Positions 8,874-16,174 of a stretch of 64,000 nt of DNA are shown piece by piece (the stretch's first letter is position 1; each line of letters begins with the position of its first letter). The stretch spans positions 124,001 through 188,000 of the forward strand of contig NZ_NFHP01000004.1 of the NCBI RefSeq assembly GCF_002159335.1. Reading direction: 5' to 3'. This DNA comes from Collinsella sp. An7. Its GTDB lineage: Bacteria; Actinomycetota; Coriobacteriia; Coriobacteriales; Coriobacteriaceae. The notes beneath the pieces were generated by a model, which saw only the letters and a program-made list of their open reading frames with translations, was not told where the DNA came from and did no database searches. The position numbers and the translations under genes were made by a program.

Positions 8874-9216
8874 GGGAGTAGACGCTTGGCACCTTTGGGC
8901 GACTCACTCACCCGGTTCACGAACGGGTTCATTGCTCGACGTTCTGCCGGCATGTTCTGCTAAGACGCTGGAGCAGTGAACCCGCCTGTGAGCGCGTCTG
9001 CAAACGCCCATCCATGAACCGCCCGCGCCGGCAGGCGTACCGGCCCTGAGGACTGCGTGGCCGCCCGTCGTCTTCAACTGTTCGGCATCGATTCCACGTC
9101 GCTCGTCCCGTGCGTTAAGCGCTCGTCGCCTTCCCAACCGCCGAATTCTGGCGGCTGGTCCGATCCGGTTGACCTAGGATGAATAGCAGTATGTGACGCG
9201 AGGAGAGGCGGTTGAC
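8874..9216. other. Intergenic region with an imperfect inverted repeat
   Basis: 343 bases without a convincing gene. It holds a 14-base inverted repeat, CGGGTTCATTGCTC at 8924-8937 with GAGCAGTGAACCCG at 8971-8984 (one G-U). No T-run follows, so a plain terminator is unlikely. A small RNA or an element remnant is possible. Confidence 0.4.
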
Positions 9217-10140
9217 ATGCCCAAGGAGAACGGTCGGAGACAGAACCCGCGGCGCGAGGCGCGGCGGCAGGCGGCGGAGCGGCATACGGCCGAGGTCGCC
9301 CAGCGGCTGGCAAAGGATATCGAGCGCTCGAGCGCGGGCGTGACGCGCTACGAGGGCGTGCCGACGGCCAAGGTGGCCGACCCCGTGATGCCGGAGGTCA
9401 CCGTCGTGGCGCAGGACAGCGTTGCCGCCATCCTCGAGCACGGGCGCGGCTACGCGCAGTTCTGCGATCTGGCGGTCCTCGACTTTGCCTCGTTCGTCAA
9501 CCCGGGCGGCGGCTACATTCGCGGTGGCTTGGCGCAGGAGGAGGCGCTCTGCACCGAGTCGTACCTCTACAACGTGCTCGACGGCCAGCGCGACTGGTAC
9601 CAGGAGAACCGCCGGCGCAACATCAACTGCGAGCTCTACCGCGACCGTGCGCTCGTGGTGCCCGCGGTGCGCTTTGAGCGCGGCAAGATGCATGCGTATG
9701 CCGACGTTATCGTGGCGGCTGCGCCCAACGCCGCGCGTGCCCGGACGGACTACCATGTGGCCGAGGACGCGCTCACCGATGCCATGCGCAGCCGCATCCG
9801 CTTCGTGCTGGGCATCGCAGACGCGCTCGGGCGCGAGAAGGTCGTGCTCGGGGCCTACGGGTGCGGCGTCTTTGGCTGGGACGCCGAGCTGGTGGTCGAG
9901 CTCTTCCGCGAGGAGCTCACGAGCGGGGCGCACGGGGTCAAGCAGGCGATCTTCGCCATCCCCGAGACGCGCTACGACGACAACCTCGCTGTGTTCCGGC
10001 ACGGGTTCTCGGCGTTTCCCGAGGCACCGGAGGAGAGCTATGCCGAGGCTCGCGCCGCGGCCGATGCCGCCCGGGCAGCCGAGGCATCCGCTGCCGCCGA
10101 CGATGACGACGAGGACGACGACTGGCGGAAGTACCTGTAA
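9217..10140 (+). CDS. TIGR02452 family, PARG-like macrodomain protein
   Basis: 307 residues. The bacterial-type poly(ADP-ribose) glycohydrolase signature GGG-x6-QEE is present (NPGGGYIRGGLAQEEALC, about 93-112), as is the macrodomain phosphate loop GAYGCGVFGWD near 212-222. Proteins with this domain hydrolyse ADP-ribose polymers or conjugates. The first 50 residues are basic (RREARRQAAERHTAEVAQ) as in other TIGR02452 members, and the C-terminus is acidic (DDDDEDDDW). The ATG at 9217 follows GAGGAGAGGCG. A strong terminator follows. Confidence 0.88.
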   Translation: MPKENGRRQNPRREARRQAAERHTAEVAQRLAKDIERSSAGVTRYEGVPTAKVADPVMPEVTVVAQDSVAAILEHGRGYAQFCDLAVLDFASFVNPGGGYIRGGLAQEEALCTESYLYNVLDGQRDWYQENRRRNINCELYRDRALVVPAVRFERGKMHAYADVIVAAAPNAARARTDYHVAEDALTDAMRSRIRFVLGIADALGREKVVLGAYGCGVFGWDAELVVELFREELTSGAHGVKQAIFAIPETRYDDNLAVFRHGFSAFPEAPEESYAEARAAADAARAAEASAAADDDDEDDDWRKYL

Positions 10141-10194
10141 GAACTCCGCGCGCCGCGCGGCCCGCCCGAGTGCCGCAGCGCGCGGCAGAGACAA

Positions 10195-10252
10195 CGGGCG
10201 CCGGGTGCCTGAGGGAGGCTTCTCCGTCAGGCACCCGGCGCCCGTCTTTGTC
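10195..10252 (+). terminator. Rho-independent terminator of the macrodomain gene
   Basis: A perfect 18-bp stem (10195-10212 with 10227-10244) with a 14-base loop is followed by TCTTTGTC, 55 bases after the stop codon of the macrodomain gene. Confidence 0.8.
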
Positions 10253-10285
10253 GAGGTCGTCGAGGTGCGACTGCAGCGCTTTGCA

Positions 10286-10351
10286 ACATGCGGCAGTTTG
10301 TAACGATAAGAGGGTCAAAATGCTCCCTTATTGTTACAAGCTGCCGCATTG
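10286..10351. repeat. Imperfect palindrome of about 60 bp
   Basis: Arms 10288-10313 and 10325-10349 pair over about 24 positions (ATGCGGCAGTTTGTAACG with its near-complement), enclosing a short loop rich in A and T. The arms differ at three positions. It lies between the macrodomain terminator and the convergent hdeD-like gene, so it could be a second bidirectional terminator or an element remnant. The rest of this gap (10352-10455) has a weaker CCCGGC/GCCGGG hairpin and no gene. Confidence 0.5.
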
Positions 10352-10455
10352 CGCTCGTTATTGTTATATCTTGCCACGGACCCGGCAGAGCTTGCACACC
10401 AAGGCAAGTTCCGCCGGGCCCAAACCAAAACTCTCGTTGCTGCCTGGTTGATTTG

Positions 10456-11046
10456 TTAGCGCTCGATCTTCTTGATCGCGATGCCCTCCGCGATGAGCGT
10501 GATGCCCGCCACGATAAGGTACGCGGCGATGAGGTAGCTCAGCACGACGCTCGTCATCAGGGGCGTGAACAGAAAGACCACGCCGAGGATGATGTTGAGT
10601 ACGCCCATCGCGCCGCCCATCGAGGAGGTGGGGATGCCGTAGTAGCTCATCTGGCGCGAGAACGTCAGGCGCTCAATGCCGGTCATGATGAGCAGGAAGG
10701 AGAGCAGAAAGACGAGCGTGCCCGCGGTAAAGGTGGCCGGCAGCAGCAGGAAGAGCACGCCGAGGACCGCGTTGAGGATGCCCGAGGCGAGGACCGTCCC
10801 CGCGCGGAAGAACTCCGGCGTCTGGAAGTAGGTCACCACCTGGCTCACGCCGTGCACGATCAGCACCGCGGCGACGATGCCCTGGATCACCCCGTACATG
10901 CTGTACGGTGCAAACGCGGCAGCGAGTCCCACGATGATGAGCGCGATGCCGAGGATGATCATCCCCGCCTTGGATCGCTTGACGCTCTGGTTCCACTGGT
11001 CGACGTAGTCGCTGACGTAGTCGTGATTCTGATCGTAGGGTGACAT
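10456..11046 (-). CDS. HdeD-like membrane protein (DUF308)
   Basis: 196 residues with a short hydrophilic N-terminus and about six transmembrane segments arranged as repeating pairs, each ending in G-x-x-x-L/I motifs (AGMIILGIALIIVGL, IQGIVAAVLIVHGVSQV, GVLNIILGVVFLFTPL). This matches the HdeD/DUF308 family, named for the E. coli acid-resistance membrane protein. The precise function is unknown. TATAAGGAGCGCCT precedes the ATG. It is transcribed alone or downstream of thiD, from which a hairpin separates it. Confidence 0.85.
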   Translation of the reverse strand: MSPYDQNHDYVSDYVDQWNQSVKRSKAGMIILGIALIIVGLAAAFAPYSMYGVIQGIVAAVLIVHGVSQVVTYFQTPEFFRAGTVLASGILNAVLGVLFLLLPATFTAGTLVFLLSFLLIMTGIERLTFSRQMSYYGIPTSSMGGAMGVLNIILGVVFLFTPLMTSVVLSYLIAAYLIVAGITLIAEGIAIKKIER

Positions 11047-11059
11047 AGGCGCTCCTTAT

Positions 11060-11095
11060 AACAAATGCTCCCCAACCTCTGTCCAGTCGGGGAGC
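11060..11095 (-). terminator. Possible terminator between thiD and the hdeD-like gene
   Basis: GCTCCCC and GGGGAGC arms (11067-11074 and 11088-11095) form a stem followed on the minus strand by ATTTGTT. The T-run is interrupted, so this is a moderate candidate. Confidence 0.45.
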
Positions 11096-11298
11096 GTGTG
11101 GGGTACCTCTTTTCTACCCGTTTGGGGGAGCGCCAACGGAGGAGCGCCCATCTTAAGTGGATGTTCACTATTGGCGTGGCGTGTGCGCCGCGGGCGCCCT
11201 GTGCGCGGCGCCGGCGGCGCGGCATGTTGTCCGGAGTGTCGGGAGCGGCGGTCTGCGCGAGGGCGGATGCCGACTCGGCGGGTCGCCGCCCGGGCGCT

Positions 11299-12117
11299 CT
11301 AGTAGCCCCACATGTGGTCGAGCGGGCCGGAGCCGTGCCCGAGGTCGAGCCCGGCCGCGAGGGCCCCCGTGAGGTAGTCCTTGGCGAGCGACACGGCGTC
11401 CACGAGTTCGTGCCCGGTTGCGAGTTCGCAGGCGATGGCCGAGGAGAGCGTGCAACCCGTGCCGTGGGTGTTTTCGGTCTCGATTCGCTTGTGGCGGAAC
11501 CACGTGGTGTGTGCGTTGGCCTTGCGGTTTGCATTGGGCACCGCCAAGACGTCGTTGGCGTCGTTGACGTTGTGGCCGCCCTTGAGCAGCACGGCGCAGC
11601 CAAATCGCTGGGCGAGGTCGGCGGCGAGGCGCTCCTGATCATGCGCGGTGGCAACCTCGCGCCCGTCGCCGAGGGCGCGAGCCTCCTCGATGTTGGGGGT
11701 GATGACCGTGGCGAGCGGGAAGAGCCGGTTTACCAGGGCGTCCATCGCATCGTCCGAGATGAGCCGCGCCCCAGAGGTTGCCACCATCACCGGGTCGACC
11801 ACGATGTTGGGAGCCTCCCAGTGTTCGAGGCGCTCGGCGATCGCCTCGATGATGCCCGCCTGCGAGACCATGCCGATCTTAACGGCCGCGGGCGGGATGT
11901 CCTCAAAGACGGCGTCGATCTGCGCGGCGACGAAGGCGGGCGTCGCATCCTGCACAGCGCGCACGCCCGTGGTGTTCTGGGCGGTGAGCGAGGTGACGGC
12001 GGTCTCGGCAAAGAGACGGTGCGCCGTGATGGTCTTGATGTCGGCCTGGATGCCGGCGCCGCCGCTCGAGTCTGATCCGGCGATGGAGAGGACGGCGGGG
12101 ATGGTCTTGGTCTGCAT
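11299..12117 (-). CDS. thiD: Hydroxymethylpyrimidine/phosphomethylpyrimidine kinase
   Basis: 272 residues of the PfkB/ribokinase-like ThiD family, which phosphorylates HMP and HMP-P in thiamine synthesis. The N-terminal SIAGSDSSGGAGIQADIKT block binds the pyrimidine, and the GTGCTLSSA motif near residue 212 is the anion hole and catalytic region. The ATG at 12117 has AAAGGA 8 bases upstream; an ATG three codons earlier sits on the Shine-Dalgarno itself and is rejected. It lies 228 bases downstream of thiC on the same strand, so the TPP riboswitch could control both. Confidence 0.95.
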   Translation of the reverse strand: MQTKTIPAVLSIAGSDSSGGAGIQADIKTITAHRLFAETAVTSLTAQNTTGVRAVQDATPAFVAAQIDAVFEDIPPAAVKIGMVSQAGIIEAIAERLEHWEAPNIVVDPVMVATSGARLISDDAMDALVNRLFPLATVITPNIEEARALGDGREVATAHDQERLAADLAQRFGCAVLLKGGHNVNDANDVLAVPNANRKANAHTTWFRHKRIETENTHGTGCTLSSAIACELATGHELVDAVSLAKDYLTGALAAGLDLGHGSGPLDHMWGY

Positions 12118-12183
12118 GGCGGTCATCCTTTCTGCAGGTGTCGCAGCTCTACGTACCCCGTCTGCCGCCCTTGCATACCAACT

Positions 12184-12247
12184 GAGAATCCGGGGACGGG
12201 TGCGTTTTTCCCAAAAGCGAGAAAAACGCACCCGTCCCCAGATTCTC
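12184..12247. repeat. Long palindromic GGGGACG element
   Basis: Two 27-base arms (12184-12210 and 12221-12247) match with one difference around a 10-base centre. The arms include GGGGACGGGTGCGTTTTTC. The core GGGGACG recurs in shorter palindromes at 13874 and 18953. It lies between thiC and thiD. A GC-rich hairpin (GGCCCCCGCGC with its complement, about 12266-12290) follows on the thiC side. Confidence 0.7.
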
Positions 12248-12344
12248 CATCCGGCGAGTTCCGCAGGCCCCCGCGCGGCGCGCGGGGGCCGAGGCCTGTT
12301 TGAGCAGAGGAGGCATGGGGCGGGACGCGGACGGTCCCGGTTGC

Positions 12345-13715
12345 CTACTCGGCGTCCAGGTCGATCGTCGTGCCCTCAAACACTTTGTTGACCGTGCGCA
12401 CTGCGCACATCTTGCCGCACATGGTGCAGGTACCCTCGGTCGAGGCGGGCGAGGCCTCGTAGCGCGCGCGACTTGTTACCGGGTCGAGCGCATACTGCCA
12501 CATCTCGTCCCAGGCGAGGCGACGGCGTGCGTCGCCCATGCGGTCGTCGACGTTGCGCGCGCCGGGCACGCCCTTGGCGATATCGGCGGCGTGCGCGGCG
12601 ATTTTCGTGGCGATGAGGCCGTCGAGAACGTCCTTGGCGTCGGGCAGGCACAGGTGCTCGGCGGGTGTGACGTAGCAGAGGAAGTCGGCACCGGCAGACG
12701 CCGAAATGGCTCCGCCGATGGCAGCGGTGATGTGGTCGTAGCCCACGCCGATGTCGGTCACGAGCGGGCCCAGCACATAATAGGGGGCGCCGTGGCAGAG
12801 GCTCTTCTCGAGGCGGACATTTGCCTCGATCTCGTTGATGGGCATGTGGCCCGGCCCCTCGATCATCACCTGCACGCCGGCGTCCCAGGCGCGGCGGGTG
12901 AGCTTGCCAAGCTCGATCATCTCGGCGGTCTCCACGGCGTCGTTTGCGTCGTAGAGGCAGCCCGGGCGGCAGGAGTCGCCGAGCGAGATGGTCACGTCAA
13001 ACTCGTGGCAGATCTTGAGGATCTCGTCGTAGAACTCAAAGAACGGGTTCTCGTTGCCGGTGACCTCCATCCAGCCAAAGAGCAGCGACCCGCCGCGCGA
13101 GACGATGTTCATCAGGCGGCCGGTCTCTTTAAAGGTCTTGACCACCGACTTGTTGATGCCGCAGTGGATGGTCAGAAAGTCCACGCCGTCCTCGGCGTGG
13201 GCGCGCGTGACCTCCAGCAGGTCGTCGACGGTGAGCTTGACGAGCGGCTTTTCCATGTAGCCGATGGCGTCATACATGGGGACGGTGCCGATCATGAGCG
13301 GGCTCTTCTGCACGAGCTCCTGGCGGAAGAAGCGCGTCTTGCCCGAGTTGGAGAGGTCCATGATGGCGTCGGCGCCAAACCGCTCGGCGGTGTGCACCTT
13401 CTCCCACTCCACATCGGCGTCGGCCACGTCACCCGAGATGCCGAGGTTGACGTTGACCTTGGTGGAGAGGCCCTCGCCCACACCGCGGGGCTCGAGCCCC
13501 TGCTCGAGGTGGCGGATGTTGGCGGGGATGGCGATACGCCCGGCTGCCACGCCCGCGCGGATGAACTCCGGGTCGCGCTTCTCGCGCTCGGCGACGTGTG
13601 CCATGGCGGGGGTGACGATGCCCGCGCGGGCGAAGTCCATCTGGGTGATGAGCTTCTTGCCGTCGGGCCCGGTGGAGCCGAGGTTAGGGGTGGTGTAGGT
13701 GGTCGGCGCGTCCAT
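12345..13715 (-). CDS. thiC: Phosphomethylpyrimidine synthase
   Basis: 456 residues, the short form of ThiC. This radical-SAM enzyme converts aminoimidazole ribotide to HMP-P in the pyrimidine branch of thiamine synthesis. Visible features are the central SRGGSLLFGWM and GDSCRPGC blocks, EGPGHMPINEI, and the C-terminal cluster motif CTMCGKMC, whose cysteines hold the 4Fe-4S cluster. The ATG at 13715 is used because the GAAGGGAG just upstream is both the ribosome binding site and the end of the TPP riboswitch. An ATG 30 bases further upstream lies inside the aptamer and is rejected. Confidence 0.96.
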   Translation of the reverse strand: MDAPTTYTTPNLGSTGPDGKKLITQMDFARAGIVTPAMAHVAEREKRDPEFIRAGVAAGRIAIPANIRHLEQGLEPRGVGEGLSTKVNVNLGISGDVADADVEWEKVHTAERFGADAIMDLSNSGKTRFFRQELVQKSPLMIGTVPMYDAIGYMEKPLVKLTVDDLLEVTRAHAEDGVDFLTIHCGINKSVVKTFKETGRLMNIVSRGGSLLFGWMEVTGNENPFFEFYDEILKICHEFDVTISLGDSCRPGCLYDANDAVETAEMIELGKLTRRAWDAGVQVMIEGPGHMPINEIEANVRLEKSLCHGAPYYVLGPLVTDIGVGYDHITAAIGGAISASAGADFLCYVTPAEHLCLPDAKDVLDGLIATKIAAHAADIAKGVPGARNVDDRMGDARRRLAWDEMWQYALDPVTSRARYEASPASTEGTCTMCGKMCAVRTVNKVFEGTTIDLDAE

Positions 13716-13717
13716 GC

Positions 13718-13821
13718 GCAAGCTCCCTTCGCTGGTATTACCCATATCAGGTTCCTCGGGTCGGGGCGGGCGCGCCCCCTCTCAGCCTGCCGTCGCGCCG
13801 CGCGCTCCTGCAAGCTCCCCG
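13718..13821 (-). promoter_or_regulatory. TPP (thi-box) riboswitch
   Basis: On the minus strand the thi-box landmarks appear in order: GGGGAGCTTGC closing strand, GGCTGAGAGGG (the conserved CUGAGA), a GC-rich variable stem, ACCTGATATGGGTAATACC, and AGCGAAGGGAGCTTGC. The 3' closing strand contains the thiC ribosome binding site three bases before the region of the start codon. TPP binding should therefore hide the site and block translation. No separate terminator is visible. Confidence 0.92.
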
Positions 13822-13834
13822 TATGTCGCGCACC

Positions 13835-13840
13835 ATTATA
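13835..13840 (-). promoter_or_regulatory. thiC -10 promoter box
   Basis: A perfect TATAAT on the minus strand sits about 15 bases before the first paired base of the TPP riboswitch, the right distance for a start site at the aptamer's 5' end. No good -35 hexamer is seen. Confidence 0.55.
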
Positions 13841-13873
13841 GGCGCTCGGCGCACGCCCGGAGCCGGCAGGGCG

Positions 13874-13906
13874 TGGGTCATTTGGGGACGTGTTCCGTTT
13901 GACCCA
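13874..13906. repeat. Short GGGGACGTGTTCC palindrome, copy B
   Basis: TGGGTCA at 13874-13880 pairs with TGACCCA at 13900-13906 around TTTGGGGACGTGTTCCGTT, itself partly self-complementary with G-U pairs. The core is nearly identical to the copy at 18953-18983. Confidence 0.65.
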
Positions 13907-14509
13907 TTTCGTACCTTGCCGAGGGCGCAGGCGGCGAGCCTGAAGAGGGCGGCACCGGGTTGCGGGCGGCGCGGCTCGGCGCTCAGCTCGGTGCCCCGGG
14001 ACGTCACGAGGCGCTTCGGACCGCGGCGATGCAACCCGCGCCGGCCGGCTGCCCGCATCACGACCGCCCGTGGGTCAGATGCTACCGTTCGCCGGAGTCC
14101 GGGTTTCCGTTCTGTTTCCGCCGCGTGCGCTCCGTCCGCCGATGCCGCAGCCGACGGCATACTGGCACAACTCAGCAAATGCGTTGACAGGGCGAGTACC
14201 TGACGGCCGTGCCACAGCGAGCGGGGGAGTGTGAGAACCCGCGGCGGCCGGTGGGGAACATACCCTCGAGCAGCTCGGCTGAACGCGCACGCCGCGCCTC
14301 CGCATCGCCGGCCACCACGTCGGAATGCGACCACCGCGCGGCGCCGGGGCAACAACCATCGCCCCGGGGAGCGACGAGGCGGGAGACCCCCACCCGCGCC
14401 TGCGCCCACGCCGCGCCGGAGCCCCCGTTACGGGCATCGCGAGGACGGCAAGCCCGTCGCCAGCGCATTTCCTGACGCGTACCAGATAGACGCCAAGGAA
14501 GCGAGGGCG
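13907..14509 (+). promoter_or_regulatory. ilvD leader region with T-box-like features
   Basis: About 600 bases with no credible gene. TTGACA at 14184-14189 could be a -35 box. From 14191 the order of elements recalls an actinobacterial T-box leader: GGCGAGTACC, then AGCGAGCGGGGGAGTGTGAGA, then GGGGAACATACCC as a possible specifier strand, CTCGGCTGAACGCG, and ACCACCGCGCGG. A CCGGGGC/GCCCCGG hairpin follows near 14344-14377. A clean UGGN antiterminator bulge is not visible and the specifier codon is ambiguous, so the call is tentative. Confidence 0.35.
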
Positions 14510-16174
14510 ATGCGCATGCGAAGCGATGCCATCAAGAAGGGGCTGGCGCGGGCACCGCACCGGAGCCTGCTCAAAGCCGACGGACTCACCGATGAGGAGC
14601 TCGAGCGCCCGCTCGTCGCCGTGGTCTCGGCGCAGAACGAGGTCATCCCCGGCCACATTCACCTCCAGCAGATCGCCGACGCCGTCAAGGCGGGCGTGCG
14701 CATGGCCGGCGGCACGCCGCTCCAGGTCAACACCATCGGCGTGTGCGACGGCATCGCCATGAACCACGAGGGCATGCACTACTCGCTCACGAGTCGCGAG
14801 GTCATCGCCGACTCGGTGGAGTGCGCCATCCAGGGGCACCAGTTTGACGCGATGGTGCTCATCCCCAGCTGCGACAAGATCGTGCCCGGCATGCTCATGG
14901 CGGCGGCGCGGCTCAACATTCCCACCATGCTCGTCTCGGGCGGCCCCATGCTCGCCGGCCGCGACAAGTGCGGCCACCAGACCGACCTCAACACGCTCTT
15001 TGACGCGGTGGGGCAGGTTACGGCGGGCACTATGACCGAGGAGGAGTGCGCCTGGCTCGAGAACACGGCCTGCCCCACCTGCGGCAGTTGCTCGGGCATG
15101 TTCACCGCGAACTCCATCTGCTGCCTCGCTGAGGCGCTGGGCTTGGCTCTGCCGGGCAACGGCACCGTCCCCGCGGTGTACGCCGAGCGCATCCGCCTTG
15201 CCAAGAAGACGGGCATGAAGGTCATGGAGCTCGTCGAGCGCGGCATCACCGCCCTTGACATCCTCAACGAGGCCTCCGTCTACAACGGCATGGTGCTCGA
15301 CATGGCCTTCGGCGGCTCCACCAACACCATGCTCCACCTCACGGCCATCGCCCACGAAGCGGGCTGCGACATCTCGATGGACGACTGGGACGAGGTCAGC
15401 TCCAAGACGCCCAACATCGTGCGCATCGCGCCGGCGGGCCCGCTCCACATCGAGGACCTCAACGCCGTGGGCGGCATCCCGGCCATCGTGGGCGTGCTCG
15501 GACGCGCGGGGCTTTTGCGTGGCGATGCCCTCACCTGCCACGGCACCGTGGCCGAGTGGGTCGCGGCGTGCCCTGCGGCCGACGGCGAGATCGTGCGCGA
15601 GGTGGCGGACGCCTACTCGCCCACGGGTGGTCTCAAGGTCATGCACGGCAACCTCGCGCCCGACCGCGCGGTGGTCAAGCGCTCGGCCGTGGCGAGCGAC
15701 ATGTGGCGCTTCACGGGCACGGCGCGCGTCTTTGATAGCGAGGAGGCGGCGTGCGAGGCCATCTTCGGCGGCAAGATCCACCCGGGCGACGTGGTGGTCA
15801 TCCGCTACGAAGGGCCGGCCGGCGGCCCGGGCATGCGCGAGATGCTCACGCCCACCTCGGCCATCTGCGGCATGGGGCTCGATCACTCTGTGGCGCTCAT
15901 CACCGACGGGCGCTTCTCGGGCGCGAGCAAGGGCCCGTGCATCGGCCACGTCTCGCCCGAGGCGGCAGCGGGCGGTCCCATCGCGCTCGTGGAGGAGGGC
16001 GACCGCATCTCCATCGACATCGAGGCGGGCACGCTCGAGCTCGAGGTTACCGACGACGAGCTTGCCCGTCGCCGCGCCGCGTGGCAGCCGCCCGCGCCCA
16101 AGTACACCCGTGGCGTACTCGCACGCTACGCCAAGCTCGTGACCTCGGCCGATAAGGGGGCGTATCTGCAATGA
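14510..16174 (+). CDS. ilvD: Dihydroxy-acid dehydratase
   Basis: 554 residues, the typical length. It removes water from dihydroxy acids in isoleucine and valine synthesis using an iron-sulfur cluster. Visible motifs are [15 protein letters not shown], the cluster region [16 protein letters not shown], and the C-terminal [21 protein letters not shown] signature region. ATG at 14510 was chosen with AAGGAA ten bases upstream; an ATG two codons later is also possible. The stop overlaps the ilvB start in ATGATGA, so translation is coupled. Confidence 0.96.
   Translation: MRMRSDAIKKGLARAPHRSLLKADGLTDEELERPLVAVVSAQNEVIPGHIHLQQIADAVKAGVRMAGGTPLQVNTIGVCDGIAMNHEGMHYSLTSREVIADSVECAIQGHQFDAMVLIPSCDKIVPGMLMAAARLNIPTMLVSGGPMLAGRDKCGHQTDLNTLFDAVGQVTAGTMTEEECAWLENTACPTCGSCSGMFTANSICCLAEALGLALPGNGTVPAVYAERIRLAKKTGMKVMELVERGITALDILNEASVYNGMVLDMAFGGSTNTMLHLTAIAHEAGCDISMDDWDEVSSKTPNIVRIAPAGPLHIEDLNAVGGIPAIVGVLGRAGLLRGDALTCHGTVAEWVAACPAADGEIVREVADAYSPTGGLKVMHGNLAPDRAVVKRSAVASDMWRFTGTARVFDSEEAACEAIFGGKIHPGDVVVIRYEGPAGGPGMREMLTPTSAICGMGLDHSVALITDGRFSGASKGPCIGHVSPEAAAGGPIALVEEGDRISIDIEAGTLELEVTDDELARRRAAWQPPAPKYTRGVLARYAKLVTSADKGAYLQ

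Noticed and set aside
8900-9060. Possible housekeeping RNA (SRP or 6S) between the LOG and macrodomain genes
   Set aside because: The conserved SRP loop and a 6S-like bubble were looked for and not found; only an inverted repeat is visible.
14075-16171. A 698-codon minus-strand frame opposite ilvD
   Set aside because: Composition is typical of the antisense of GC-rich coding DNA; ilvD motifs are complete on the plus strand.
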